Below, in pieces: positions 16,422 to 25,776 of a DNA stretch of 64,000 nucleotides (positions are counted from its first letter, which is position 1; the number at the start of each line of letters is the position of its first letter). The stretch is from Hornefia butyriciproducens (GTDB taxonomy: Bacteria; Bacillota; Clostridia; Peptostreptococcales; Anaerovoracaceae). The stretch spans positions 62,001 through 126,000 of the forward strand of contig NZ_VUMZ01000006.1 in assembly GCF_009695915.1 (NCBI RefSeq), in the 5' to 3' direction. Below the pieces are notes generated by a model. The model was not told where the DNA came from and ran no database searches. It saw only the letters and a list, made by a program, of their open reading frames with translations. The position numbers and the translations under genes are program-made.

Positions 16422-17621
16422 CTATTTTCCCAGCTTTTTGTTATAAGCTTCCAGGCCGAGGCGGATCAGTTCTACACCTCTCCTCATGTCTTCCTCTTTC
16501 AGAACATAAGCGATACGGATCTCATTTTTGCCCTTGCCCGGCGTCGCATAGAAACCTGCGGCAGGTGCGAACATCACGGATTCACCGTTATCTTCAAACT
16601 CGGTCAGCAGGAATGTCAGGAAATCCTCGATATCCTCTACCGGCAGAGCGCAGGTCAGATAGAAAGCACCGGCGGGAACTACGACATTCATGCCCGGAAT
16701 CTTCCTCAGTTCTTCCACAACTGCGTCTCTTCTTCCGCAGTAAATCGCCTTCGCCTCTTCGTAATAAGAATCCGGCAGACGGAACAGCGCAGCGGAGCCG
16801 ATCTGATCCACGGTGGACACACAGAGACGACCCTGAGCGATCTTCATGCAGCCGCTCATGAATTCTTTGTTTTTGGAAATCAGCAGACCGATTCTGGCGC
16901 CGCAGGCGGAAAATCTCTTGGAAACGGAATCCACGATGATAACTCTGTCCGCATACTCCGACAGCTGTCCGAAGGATACCGGAGTTCTTCCGTCGTAAAC
17001 GAACTCTCTGTAAACCTCATCCGCAATAATCGCCAGATCGTGCTTCTCCGCAATTTCACAGATCACCTTCATTTCCTCCAGAGTCAGGACATTACCGGTA
17101 GGATTGCCCGGCTCCAGACAGCAGATGACTCTGGTCTTCGGCGTGATGCACGCTTCAATGTTCTCTCTGTCGGCATAGGCGTAGCCCTTGGAAGCGTCCG
17201 CCGGGATCGGTTTCACGATGCCGCCCGCCATCAGAGCAAACGTGGAATAGTTGGTGTAATACGGCTCAGGAATCAGAACCTCATCGCCATCGTTCAGCAG
17301 GGAAAGAAACGCCATGCTCAGCGCCTCGGATCCTCCGTTTGTGACAATCATATTCGAAGGTTCAAGTTCGATGTCATACTTTTTGTAATAATCGATAACC
17401 GCGCTGATCAGTTCCGGCCTTCCGCCTGACTCCGCATAGGCAATGACCTTTTCATCAAAATTCCGGATCGCTTCCATAAAGCATTCCGGGGTCTCCACAT
17501 CCGGCTGTCCGATGTTCAGATGATAGATCTTCTTTCCGTTCTTCTCTGCCTCAATGGCCATCGGATTGAATTTCCGGATCGGTGAGAACTGCATCGCATT
17601 CACTCTCTTAGAAATGTTCAT
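16422..17621 (-). CDS. Class I/II pyridoxal-phosphate aminotransferase
   Basis: The 399-residue enzyme belongs to the AspC/AlaA-like aminotransferase group. Visible motifs are NIGQPDVETP near the N-terminus, NGGSEAL for phosphate binding, the PGNPTGNVL asparagine loop, DEVYREFVYDG, and SVSKRFSACGARIG with the PLP lysine. The substrate cannot be set from sequence; aspartate or an aromatic/alanine type donor is possible. It follows tlyA by 33 bases with AAAGGAG before the ATG, and a strong promoter inside the 3' part of tlyA probably drives it together with mutSL. Confidence 0.9.
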   Translation of the reverse strand: MNISKRVNAMQFSPIRKFNPMAIEAEKNGKKIYHLNIGQPDVETPECFMEAIRNFDEKVIAYAESGGRPELISAVIDYYKKYDIELEPSNMIVTNGGSEALSMAFLSLLNDGDEVLIPEPYYTNYSTFALMAGGIVKPIPADASKGYAYADRENIEACITPKTRVICCLEPGNPTGNVLTLEEMKVICEIAEKHDLAIIADEVYREFVYDGRTPVSFGQLSEYADRVIIVDSVSKRFSACGARIGLLISKNKEFMSGCMKIAQGRLCVSTVDQIGSAALFRLPDSYYEEAKAIYCGRRDAVVEELRKIPGMNVVVPAGAFYLTCALPVEDIEDFLTFLLTEFEDNGESVMFAPAAGFYATPGKGKNEIRIAYVLKEEDMRRGVELIRLGLEAYNKKLGK

Positions 17622-17654
17622 GACTCTCTTACTCCTTTACATAACATTAATAAG

Positions 17655-18488
17655 TTACCTTAATTCCTCATGTGATTGTTTCACCACGTTATCGATTAAT
17701 TCATCGACTGTAACTTGATTATAACGCAATTTTTCAGGTTTGCCAACATGTAAAAGATATTCTATATTTCCCTTCGCACCGGTCACAGGAGAAAAGGTCA
17801 GACCGTATGAAACGAGACCGTTTTCCTCTGCATATCCGATACACCGGCGGATAACCTGACAGTGAACCCCCGGATCCCGGACAATGCCTTTTTTTCCGAC
17901 CTGTTCCCTTCCGGCCTCAAACTGCGGTTTGACCAGACAGACCATCTCTCCCTCCGGGCTCAGCAGCTGCTCAGCCACCGGAAGAATCATTTTCAGTGAA
18001 ATAAAGGATACGTCGATGCTTATGAAATCCAGCGGTTTCGGGATCTGTGCCGGTTCCAGATACCGCACGTTGCACTTCTCCATATTGACGACTCTGGGAT
18101 CCGTCCGCAGTTTCCAGTCCAGCTGCCCGTATCCCACGTCCATGGCGTAGACCTTTTTTGCACCGTTCTGCAGCATACAGTCGGTGAAGCCACCTGTGGA
18201 GGCACCGATATCGCCGCAGGTTTTTCCGGAAAGCTCCAGTCCGAAACTCCGGATAGATTTCTCCAGCTTGTATCCGCCGCGGCTCACATAGGGGCATTCA
18301 TTTCCCCGGACCGTAATCTCTGCTTCCGTATCTGTTCTGTTCCCAGCTTTATCGCTGCGCTGTCCGTTTACAAAGACAAGTCCCGCCATAATGGACCGTC
18401 TCGCCTTTTCTCTCGAATCGAAAAATCCTTTCTGCACCAGCAGAACGTCAAGCCTTTCCTTCAATGTATTCACGGATCCTTTCTGCAA
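17655..18488 (-). CDS. tlyA: TlyA-family rRNA 2'-O-methyltransferase
   Basis: The protein has an N-terminal S4 RNA-binding domain (about 6-65: RLDVLLVQKGFFDSREKARRSIMAG) and a FtsJ-like SAM methyltransferase domain with GDIGASTGGFTDCML and ISIDVSFISL. TlyA methylates cytidines of 16S/23S rRNA; older annotation as hemolysin is misleading. The long start at 18488 is a TTG inside dxs; a GTG at 18473, three bases after AGAAAGGA, is an equally good or better start. It overlaps the end of dxs either way. The usual clostridial downstream genes nadK, argR and recN are not here. Confidence 0.92.
   Translation of the reverse strand: MQKGSVNTLKERLDVLLVQKGFFDSREKARRSIMAGLVFVNGQRSDKAGNRTDTEAEITVRGNECPYVSRGGYKLEKSIRSFGLELSGKTCGDIGASTGGFTDCMLQNGAKKVYAMDVGYGQLDWKLRTDPRVVNMEKCNVRYLEPAQIPKPLDFISIDVSFISLKMILPVAEQLLSPEGEMVCLVKPQFEAGREQVGKKGIVRDPGVHCQVIRRCIGYAEENGLVSYGLTFSPVTGAKGNIEYLLHVGKPEKLRYNQVTVDELIDNVVKQSHEELR
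17718..17746 (-). promoter_or_regulatory. Internal promoter within tlyA for the aminotransferase-mutSL segment
   Basis: TTGGCA (17741-17746) and TATAAT (17718-17723) with a 17-base spacer lie inside the last codons of tlyA, about 100 bases before the aminotransferase start. The local sequence is also AT-rich compared with the surrounding coding DNA. Confidence 0.7.
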
Positions 18489-20295
18489 TTCCTTCTCCGT
18501 CCAGCCTGTAACGGTGATAGAGTTCTGCCGGCGTGCCGTGCTCGATGAACGAGTCCGGCCACCCCAGGCTTAGGATTTCATATTCCGGCGGCAACTGCGC
18601 ACCCATATACTGACCGTATCCGCCGATGGTCATGCCGTCTTCCAGCGTGAAAATTCTGCGGCTTTTCTTCTCTAACAAAGTCCGATCCGCCGGTTTCACC
18701 TCCGATACCGCAACAACGCCCACATGCAGCCCCTGTGCCGCAAGGATCTCCCGGGCCTTCAGTCCGTGACTCACCATTGAACCCACCGCCCAGATATCGC
18801 CGTCCGATCCGTCACACAGACGGGAGTTTCCGCCATGGAAAACCTGCTCTTTGTCACCCTGCTCACATCCGCCCCTCGGATAACGGATCGCAACCGGCCC
18901 GTCCAGAGTAAACGCATACCGAAGCATGGCCCTGAGCTGACCGCCGTCTGCCGGCGCCAGAATCCGCATATTCGGCATTGAAAGAAGATAGCAGAGATCC
19001 ATGAGCCCGTGATGTGTTTCCCCGTCTGCGCCGACGATGCCGGCTCTGTCAATGGCGAAAACCACCGGCAGATTCTGCAGGCAGACGTCTTCCAGCAGCT
19101 GGTCATAGGCTCGCTGAAGGAAGGAGGAATAAATAGCCACCAACGGCCGCATGCCGCCTTTGGCAAGTCCCGCAGCGAAGGTCACCGCATGCGCTTCAGC
19201 AATTCCGACGTCAAAACAGCGGCCGGGACAGGCTTCATGAAACGGTTTCAGCCCGGTTGCGGACTCCATGGCCGCCGTTATGGCGACGATATTCCGGTTC
19301 TCCCGTCCCAGCTCTGTCAGCGTGTCCCCCATCACCCGGGACCAGCTCAGCTGCGGTGATGACAGAACCTTTCCCGTTTCCAGATTGAAGGGCCCGATCC
19401 CGTGAAATTTGTCGGGATCCGCTTCCGCGTTCCGGTACCCCTTTCCCTTCCTGGTAATTACGTGGAGAATGACAGGACCTTCCACTTTTTTTGTATTTTC
19501 CAGAGCTTCGATTACGTCCTCGATTTTGTGTCCGTCGATGGGCCCCAGATAAGTGAATCCAAGCTCCTCGAAAATGATACCTTCGTTCAGGATCGCATAC
19601 TTCATCCGTTCCTTGGCGCTGGAGATGCCGGAGGTCAGTTCTCTGCCCACTACGGGAATGCGGTTCAGACTTTCCCTCACCGTCTTCTTGACATCCATAT
19701 AGCGGGCGGAGGAGCGCAGACGGATCAGATGGTTGGACAGTCCGCCGATATTTCTCGAAATGGACATGCCGTTGTCATTCAGAATGACGATTACCTTGGA
19801 TTTGGACGCGCCGATATTGTTCAGTGCTTCGAATGCCATTCCGCCGGTCATCGAGCCGTCTCCGATCACCGCGATGATATTGTATTTCTCCTTCCTGAGA
19901 TCTCTGGCTACTGCCATTCCGGCGGCGGCGGACAGTGACGTGCTGGAATGTCCCGTATCATATGCGTCATGCTCGCTCTCCGCGGCCTTTGGAAATCCGC
20001 TCATTCCCCCGCTCTGGCGGAGGTGATCGAACTGTCCGGCCCGTCCGGTCAGGATCTTGTGAACATAGGACTGATGTCCCACATCCCAGATGATCCGGTC
20101 ACGGGGGCTGTCAAAAACCTTATGTATCCCGATGGTCAGCTCCACAACGCCGAGATTGGAGGCCAGATGACCTCCCGTTACAGATACCTTCTGAATCAGA
20201 AAATCCCGAATGGCATAGGACAGGAGCTCCAGCTCCGATTCGTCCATGCTCTTCAGATCCTCCGGAAAATTATAGTCAGTCAGATTTTTTTTCAT
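18448..20295 (-). CDS. dxs: 1-deoxy-D-xylulose-5-phosphate synthase
   Basis: This thiamine-diphosphate enzyme makes DXP from pyruvate and glyceraldehyde 3-phosphate, the entry step of the MEP isoprenoid route. The 615-residue protein has the ThDP motif GDGSMTGGMAFEALNNIG, the GHQSYVHKILTGR and DTGHSSTSLSAAAG segments, the central pyrimidine domain, and a C-terminal transketolase domain containing DRAGIVGADGETHHG. It follows ispA by 107 bases, linking precursor supply with prenyl elongation. Confidence 0.97.
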   Translation of the reverse strand: MKKNLTDYNFPEDLKSMDESELELLSYAIRDFLIQKVSVTGGHLASNLGVVELTIGIHKVFDSPRDRIIWDVGHQSYVHKILTGRAGQFDHLRQSGGMSGFPKAAESEHDAYDTGHSSTSLSAAAGMAVARDLRKEKYNIIAVIGDGSMTGGMAFEALNNIGASKSKVIVILNDNGMSISRNIGGLSNHLIRLRSSARYMDVKKTVRESLNRIPVVGRELTSGISSAKERMKYAILNEGIIFEELGFTYLGPIDGHKIEDVIEALENTKKVEGPVILHVITRKGKGYRNAEADPDKFHGIGPFNLETGKVLSSPQLSWSRVMGDTLTELGRENRNIVAITAAMESATGLKPFHEACPGRCFDVGIAEAHAVTFAAGLAKGGMRPLVAIYSSFLQRAYDQLLEDVCLQNLPVVFAIDRAGIVGADGETHHGLMDLCYLLSMPNMRILAPADGGQLRAMLRYAFTLDGPVAIRYPRGGCEQGDKEQVFHGGNSRLCDGSDGDIWAVGSMVSHGLKAREILAAQGLHVGVVAVSEVKPADRTLLEKKSRRIFTLEDGMTIGGYGQYMGAQLPPEYEILSLGWPDSFIEHGTPAELYHRYRLDGEGIAERIREYIEGKA

Positions 20296-20402
20296 CCTGT
20301 TCCCGTCCTGTTTCCTTAAATTTCCCTCTCCGCCGGTCGATTTCCGCAGTCTTTCTCATTCTACGGATTTCCAAGCACAGTCGGAGAATTTCCTTTCCCG
20401 TG

Positions 20403-21296
20403 TCAGTATGTGCGCTTCTCCAGTTTCAGTACAAGGTTCCGGAAAAATTCCGCGTTATCATAATAATCAGCGATGGCCGCGACCGCATTCTCCGTCAGTT
20501 CATGCAGTCTCTTTTCCGAAGCCTCCATTCCGTGCAGGGAAACGTAGGTCACCTTTGCGTTCTTTTCGTCCTCGCCGGTCTTCTTTCCCATCTCTCCCGC
20601 ATTTCCGCGAACGTCCAGAATATCATCCGCAATCTGAAAGGCCAGACCGAGATTTTCAGCGTAACGCATCATATCGCGCATCACGGAATCCTCTGCGCCG
20701 CCCAGGTACAGCCCCGCCTCTACCGCACAGCGGATCAGCGCGCTTGTTTTGTTCAGGTGAATGTAATCCAGCATTTCCCGGGAGCATTCCCTGTTCTCTG
20801 ATTCGATGTCGGAAACCTGTCCCGCGATCATTCCGCGAACGCCGGCACCCTTGGAGATCACGTAGGCGGCATTTATCCGGCGTTTCAGTTCAGCGGGGTC
20901 GTCAAAGCAGAGGAACAGATTTTTGTACATAACCTCAAACGCCGTGTTCAGCAGTCCGTCCCCCGCCAGAGTCGCGATGCCCGGGCCGTAAACCATATGA
21001 TTGGTCGGTTTGCCCCGGCGCAGCTCGTCGTCGTCCATCGCCGGAAGATCATCGTGGATCAGCGAATAGGTATGAATGTATTCCAATGCGCAGGCATATG
21101 GAAGCGCGACGTTGGAATCACGCCCCGCAAACTCACAGGCCGCCAGCAGCAGAACCGGGCGGAGCCGTTTTCCGCCGGCCGTCAGGCTGTATTTCATGGA
21201 TTCATACAACGTACCGCTCTTTGCATCGATATTCGGAATGAAATCCAGCAGGTGGTCTTCTACCACCTGTTTATATTCATCATAATTTTCCTTCAT
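20403..21296 (-). CDS. ispA: Polyprenyl (farnesyl/geranylgeranyl) diphosphate synthase
   Basis: The 297-residue trans-prenyltransferase has the first aspartate-rich motif DDLPAMDDD and the second DDILDVRG, plus GGKRLRP near the N-terminus. The first motif form (DDxxxxD) with upstream small residues fits the bacterial farnesyl diphosphate synthase group; exact chain length is not certain. Context between xseB and dxs is the standard Firmicute arrangement. Confidence 0.95.
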   Translation of the reverse strand: MKENYDEYKQVVEDHLLDFIPNIDAKSGTLYESMKYSLTAGGKRLRPVLLLAACEFAGRDSNVALPYACALEYIHTYSLIHDDLPAMDDDELRRGKPTNHMVYGPGIATLAGDGLLNTAFEVMYKNLFLCFDDPAELKRRINAAYVISKGAGVRGMIAGQVSDIESENRECSREMLDYIHLNKTSALIRCAVEAGLYLGGAEDSVMRDMMRYAENLGLAFQIADDILDVRGNAGEMGKKTGEDEKNAKVTYVSLHGMEASEKRLHELTENAVAAIADYYDNAEFFRNLVLKLEKRTY

Positions 21297-21334
21297 TGCT
21301 CAGCCTTCCCTTCTTCAGCACTTCTTCAGCACGT

Positions 21335-21529
21335 TCACTCCTTAATCTCAAATGTTTCAATCTTCTGCTGCGCCTCTCTCAGGGTCCTGCTGCAGAGCTC
21401 GAAATATTCCATTCCTTCCTCATAGCAGCGGATGGAATCCTCCAGACTGATCTCTGGAGCCTTAATCCTCTCCGAGCAGTCCTTCAGACGGCTCAGTGCC
21501 TCCTCAAAACTCATTTTGTTCTCACTCAT
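21335..21529 (-). CDS. xseB: Exodeoxyribonuclease VII small subunit
   Basis: The roughly 64-residue helical protein has the family core MSFEEALSRLKDCSERI and ISLEDSIRCYEEGMEYFELC. It binds XseA to make exonuclease VII. The start at 21529 (MSENKMSFEE) has AGGAG 9 bases upstream and overlaps the xseA stop by 8 bases; an ATG three codons earlier (21538) sits directly on the AGGAG and is less likely. Confidence 0.95.
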   Translation of the reverse strand: MSENKMSFEEALSRLKDCSERIKAPEISLEDSIRCYEEGMEYFELCSRTLREAQQKIETFEIKE

Positions 21530-22670
21530 CGTTACCATCTCCTGTCTTCTTCAGGCGCCCCTCCGCCGAACCGTTATGAAACGTGATTCTGTATGTTTCC
21601 TCCGGGCTGATCAGGTTTGCGTCCAGCATCACCCGGCCCCGGCTGTCTTCAACGATAGAGTACCCCTGCGCCAGGATCCGCCGCGGATCGTTCTCCCTCA
21701 GAACCGTCCGGTACTGCTCCAGTCGGTTCTGCACACCGCTGATTTTCGACTCCAGACCGTCCCGGAGCATGCGGATCTGATTTTCCACCTTAAGATTCTG
21801 ATACATCAGACTGTTTTCCAGCTGACGCCGCAGCTGCTCTTTCCAGGTCTCAAGCTGGCCGGACAGTTCTTCCGTATCCGGTACGGCAATCTGAGCCGCC
21901 GCGGTAGGAGTTTCCGCCCGCACATCCGCCACCAGATCAGAAATCGAAAAGTCAATCTCGTGACCCACCGCTGAAATAATCGGAATCCGGGACGCATAAA
22001 TGCTTCTTGCCACCGCCTCCTCATTGAACGCCCACAGATCCTCCGCGGATCCGCCGCCTCTGCCGACGATCAGGATATCGATATCGTTGAAATTTTCGTT
22101 GACAAAATCAATAGCCCGGGCGATTTTTTCCGCCGCACCGTCCCCCTGGACGGCCGTGGGAAAAACAACCACATCACAGACATTGTTCCGTTTGCGAATA
22201 ATCTTCAGAATATCGCGGATCGCAGCGCCGGTACCGGCTGTGATCACTCCGATCCTGTCCGGATACGGCGGAAGCGGTTTTTTGTGTGCTGGGTTGAAAA
22301 GTCCTTCCCGATCCAGCCGCCGCTTCATCTGCTCAAATGCGGCCGCAAGATCGCCCTTCCCTTCGATTTCCAGTGACCGCACATAAAGAGAGTAACTCCC
22401 GCCTCTGGAGAAGACGGTGATCCCGCCGGACGCCGTCAGTTCCATTCCGTCTGTCAGCTTTTCCTGCAGCTGCATAGCCTTCTCCCGGTGAAGAAAACAA
22501 CTCAGTCTGGAGCGGCTGTCCACCAGGGAAAAGTATACGTGTCCGCTGGAATGGTATTTGACACCGGAGACCTCGCCCTGCACCGTTACGCTGCTCAGAA
22601 GCGGATCCGTGCTGATCACGCGGTTCAGATAATCATTCAGTTGTGTTACGCTGACAGGCTTCAGCGGCAT
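21522..22670 (-). CDS. xseA: Exodeoxyribonuclease VII large subunit
   Basis: The 382-residue subunit has an N-terminal OB-fold (VTQLNDYLNRVIS to about residue 95) and the nuclease core with IGVITAGTGAAIRDI, VGRGGGSAEDLWAFN and SAVGHEIDFSISDLVAD. The family usually has a proline or serine in ITSPTGAAI, and the TAGTGAAI form here is a mild variant. The start at 22670 has AGGAGG 8 bases upstream; a longer open frame exists but overlaps the previous gene by 200 bases. The protein is slightly shorter than E. coli XseA in its coiled-coil region. Confidence 0.95.
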   Translation of the reverse strand: MPLKPVSVTQLNDYLNRVISTDPLLSSVTVQGEVSGVKYHSSGHVYFSLVDSRSRLSCFLHREKAMQLQEKLTDGMELTASGGITVFSRGGSYSLYVRSLEIEGKGDLAAAFEQMKRRLDREGLFNPAHKKPLPPYPDRIGVITAGTGAAIRDILKIIRKRNNVCDVVVFPTAVQGDGAAEKIARAIDFVNENFNDIDILIVGRGGGSAEDLWAFNEEAVARSIYASRIPIISAVGHEIDFSISDLVADVRAETPTAAAQIAVPDTEELSGQLETWKEQLRRQLENSLMYQNLKVENQIRMLRDGLESKISGVQNRLEQYRTVLRENDPRRILAQGYSIVEDSRGRVMLDANLISPEETYRITFHNGSAEGRLKKTGDGNDE

Positions 22671-23703
22671 AATATTTACCTCCTGATAAGGCCACTCCCA
22701 CGGCGTTGTCCGCCGAAAGCTCCGGTGCACCGAAGTATCTGCGCGTTCCGGTGTCCAGATGGGTCCTGACATATTGACTTGATGAAACGCCTCCGGCATA
22801 CAGGAAATCCGCAACATCATACTTCTCGGCAATCTGGCGGGTCATCGTTCCAATGGATACTGTAATTTCCCGGAACAAAGCCCGGGTCAGCGCCTCCGTT
22901 TCCGCTCCCTCACGGATCAGACGCTGACAGCAGGTTTCGATTCCTGACAGATTGATCCAGCCGTCTTTGCTGCGGATAACCGGAATCCTCACCGTTTCCG
23001 GATTCTTCCCTGATTTTTCTGCGGCATCTTTGCTCAGGGTCACACCACATCCTCTGTTTCCGTTGTGCCATCCGACCCCGGAGACGCTGCCGCCGGAACT
23101 CTTCATTGCGATTTCGTCCAGCTCCGCGCCGCAGGGAAAGTGCATCCCCAGCGCAACCCCTACCCGGTCCAGAAGCTGCCCGTAGGAGATGTCCCGGCTG
23201 CCTCCGACAATCTGGTACGATGTCCCGGCTTCCCGTTCCTCCACGAGAATCGCCTCCGTCGTTCCGCCGGAAAAATGAAATGATATAAACCGCTTCGACC
23301 TTTCCAGCGGCGTGCCGTGGCGAACCGCTTCAATATGACCCTCCTGATGGGATACCCGGTACAGAGGCACGCCCAGCGCCGCCGCCGTGGATCGAGCCAC
23401 GGCGAGCCCCGCCATAAACACCGGCATATACGAGCCTTCCACCGGGCGCGGCCTTTCCGACACGCTGACCGCCGCAATTTCGCGTCCGTCGAACCCGCCC
23501 GGCTTCCGGAACAGCTGTTCCATCATTTCCGGAAGCCGGTTCACATGCTGAAAAACCGCGTCAGACTGGCGGAGCCCCCGTTCCCCCTCCTTAACTGTCA
23601 GGAATCGCTGATGATTTGCCAGAATCTCTCCGTCCTCATCTACCAGCGCGACCGAGGTCTTGTAATTGCTCGTATCTATTCCCAGAAAACATCTGCCGCT
23701 CAT
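22633..23703 (-). CDS. TsaD/Kae1-like ASKHA protein (paralogue of the tRNA t6A enzyme)
   Basis: The 356-residue protein has the ASKHA start FLGIDTSNYKTSVALV and a metal-site motif HQEGH where true TsaD has HxEGH-type HMEGH, followed by a FHFSGGTTE nucleotide segment and the C-terminal YAGGVSSSQYVR motif. Clostridia often encode such a second TsaD-like protein near nusB and xseA, separate from the t6A gene. The role of this paralogue is not known to me. Its ATG overlaps the nusB stop (ATGA) and its end overlaps the xseA start region by 38 bases. Confidence 0.8.
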   Translation of the reverse strand: MSGRCFLGIDTSNYKTSVALVDEDGEILANHQRFLTVKEGERGLRQSDAVFQHVNRLPEMMEQLFRKPGGFDGREIAAVSVSERPRPVEGSYMPVFMAGLAVARSTAAALGVPLYRVSHQEGHIEAVRHGTPLERSKRFISFHFSGGTTEAILVEEREAGTSYQIVGGSRDISYGQLLDRVGVALGMHFPCGAELDEIAMKSSGGSVSGVGWHNGNRGCGVTLSKDAAEKSGKNPETVRIPVIRSKDGWINLSGIETCCQRLIREGAETEALTRALFREITVSIGTMTRQIAEKYDVADFLYAGGVSSSQYVRTHLDTGTRRYFGAPELSADNAVGVALSGGKYYAAEACQRNTTE

Positions 23704-24098
23704 TTTCTCTCCCTCGCAATGCTGCCCAGGATGGCATTTACAAACTTCGGAGACTGATCTGTCCCGTATTTCTTCGTTATCTCCACCGCCTCATTGATAG
23801 AAACAGCGGGGGGAATATCCGGCATATACAGAATCTCGCAGACTGAAAGACGCAGAATCGACACATCTGTTCTGGGCATCCGCTCGATTTTCCATCCGAT
23901 GCTGCAGCGGGCGATCTCACTGTCGATTTCTTCTTTATGGGCACAGAACTTCTCATAGACCGATTCACAGTATTCCTTCTGAATGCCCAGGCGGGTATCC
24001 CGGACATATCGTTCCAGAGGCCCCGTCATATCATCCGAGGTCACATCCATCTGGTACAGCACCTTCATCATAAATTCTCTGGCTTCTCTTCTGGTCAT
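23700..24098 (-). CDS. nusB: Transcription antitermination factor NusB
   Basis: The 132-residue protein begins MTRREAREFMMKVLYQMDV, the NusB start pattern, and ends in the VSINEAVEITKKYGTDQSPKFVNAILG block that contacts boxA RNA and NusE. It acts in rRNA antitermination. The start at 24098 is chosen because it overlaps the Asp23 stop as ATGA; the longer frame has no family similarity. Confidence 0.96.
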   Translation of the reverse strand: MTRREAREFMMKVLYQMDVTSDDMTGPLERYVRDTRLGIQKEYCESVYEKFCAHKEEIDSEIARCSIGWKIERMPRTDVSILRLSVCEILYMPDIPPAVSINEAVEITKKYGTDQSPKFVNAILGSIARERK

Positions 24099-24451
24099 TC
24101 TCTTTCCTCCACTGCTTCCACGCCGTCTACATGAATGTTGATCTCCCTGACAGGCAGGCTGCATGCCTCCTCCATTGCCTTTTTCACCTTTCTCTGAATA
24201 TCCCAGGCAAGCTGGGGGATCTTCGTGCGATAATAAACATTGATATGAAGATCGATGTCCAGCCTGTCATCATCGTCAGACATCTTTACGCCTCTGACCG
24301 GCGTCGGGAGCCCGGGTACGGTCTTCAGCGTATCCGTCAGCGTCCCGTTCATACTGCTGACGCCTTCGGCAGACAGCGCTGCCTCCGCCGCCTTTTCCAT
24401 CAGCGCCCGCGAAACATGCTCCCTTCTCTGTGAATTTTCTGCCGCGCTCAT
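24095..24451 (-). CDS. Asp23/Gls24 family protein (YqhY-like)
   Basis: The 118-residue protein has a Gls24/Asp23 core with the VDLHINVYY-type strand (seen as DIDLHINVYYRTKIP) and the final VREINIHVDGV strand. In Bacillus the equivalent yqhY gene lies immediately before nusB and affects lipid or envelope homeostasis. Here both ends overlap neighbours by ATGA. No membrane segment is present. Confidence 0.88.
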   Translation of the reverse strand: MSAAENSQRREHVSRALMEKAAEAALSAEGVSSMNGTLTDTLKTVPGLPTPVRGVKMSDDDDRLDIDLHINVYYRTKIPQLAWDIQRKVKKAMEEACSLPVREINIHVDGVEAVEERE

Positions 24452-25776
24452 GATTTCTGCTCTTCCTTTTCTTCTCTTGTTTTTTCATCCTCATCCTGAG
24501 GCGAGTAATTCCGGTCAATATGCAGCCGGACCTTTTCAATCCGTCTCTCTCTCACGGACAGGATCGTGAAAGTGTACCGCTCAAAGGACACCGCCTGATT
24601 GACGTATCCGTCCCGCGGAATTTCGCCGATCATATCGATCAGGTATCCGCCGATGGTTTCGCTGCGGTCCGATTCCAGATCCGTTCCCAGCGCCTCATTG
24701 AGATCATCCAGGTCTGTATTTCCGTCTACCAGATAATCATCCTCATCCAGTTTCTCGATGCTCTCCTCTTCCTCGTCGTATTCATCGTCTATATCGCCCA
24801 CGATTTCCTCGATAATATCCTCCATCGTCACGATTCCGCTGAAGCCGCCGTATTCGTCGATCAGAATGGCGATGTGCTGCTTCTCCTTCTGAAGTTCGAA
24901 GAACAGCGTGTCGATTTTCTTTGTTTCCGGCACAAAATACGGCTGGCGCAGAATTCCGCGTATATCAACTTTGTCGAAACCCTCCTCGCGGGCTTTGATC
25001 AGATAGTCCTTGATATGAAGAATTCCAATGATATCGTCCGCGCCGCCGTTGCATACCGGCATCCTGGTGTACCTCAGTTTCATCAGCTGATCCACATACT
25101 CCTCCGGCGGATCCGTGATGTCGATCATGAACACGTCCGTCCGCGGCGTCATAATCTCATAGGCAAGCTCATCATCAAACCGGAAGATACTCCCGATCAT
25201 CTTCTTGCCCTCCTCCCGGAGTTCACCGTTCAGCTGACCGACCTCCAGCATGGACATGATTTCATCTTCGGAAAACTCCTGCTCGTCCACATCGGTTTTC
25301 TGGCGGAACATACGCAGAAAGATATTGGCGATCTGCAGTTCAAGCCAGGTGACCGGCAGCAGCAGACGATAAGTGAACGTCTGAACTCCCGCCATTTTCC
25401 GGGCGATAGACTCCACGTGCTGAGAAGACAGTTTTCTGGGGAATATCTCACCCACAGATACGATAACGGCCAGGAACACGAGAACGCTGACGATTTTGTT
25501 GTATGGAAGCAGCAAAACCAGAACCGCGCCGGCGGCTGTGATCGCATAACTCAGCAGATTGTTAGTATAACGGTAACGGGAGGGCTTCTCCAGAAGCTTC
25601 CACAACTTCTCTGCCCGCGGATCCCGCGGTTCCTCCTCCATCCAGCCGCGCACCTTGCTCCTGCTGACTGAATCCATCGCGGTATTACAGATGATAACGA
25701 TCATATTCAGTATGACCAGCGCGGCCGCCACGGCCATAACACATGATAACGGCAGACTATCCGGGTCTGTTGTCAT
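24448..25776 (-). CDS. CNNM/CorC-family transporter (hemolysin family)
   Basis: The 442-residue protein has an N-terminal CNNM (DUF21) membrane domain with about three to four segments (residues 10-190), a CBS pair (about 205-330) with MTPRTDVFMIDI and RMPVCNG, an IDEYGGFSGIVTMEDIIEEIVG block, and a C-terminal CorC_HlyC domain (about 350-435). Family members export magnesium or affect metal homeostasis. GGAG precedes the ATG. It seems to lead the Asp23-nusB operon. The 130 bases upstream (25777-25906) show no convincing promoter. Confidence 0.9.
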   Translation of the reverse strand: MTTDPDSLPLSCVMAVAAALVILNMIVIICNTAMDSVSRSKVRGWMEEEPRDPRAEKLWKLLEKPSRYRYTNNLLSYAITAAGAVLVLLLPYNKIVSVLVFLAVIVSVGEIFPRKLSSQHVESIARKMAGVQTFTYRLLLPVTWLELQIANIFLRMFRQKTDVDEQEFSEDEIMSMLEVGQLNGELREEGKKMIGSIFRFDDELAYEIMTPRTDVFMIDITDPPEEYVDQLMKLRYTRMPVCNGGADDIIGILHIKDYLIKAREEGFDKVDIRGILRQPYFVPETKKIDTLFFELQKEKQHIAILIDEYGGFSGIVTMEDIIEEIVGDIDDEYDEEEESIEKLDEDDYLVDGNTDLDDLNEALGTDLESDRSETIGGYLIDMIGEIPRDGYVNQAVSFERYTFTILSVRERRIEKVRLHIDRNYSPQDEDEKTREEKEEQKS

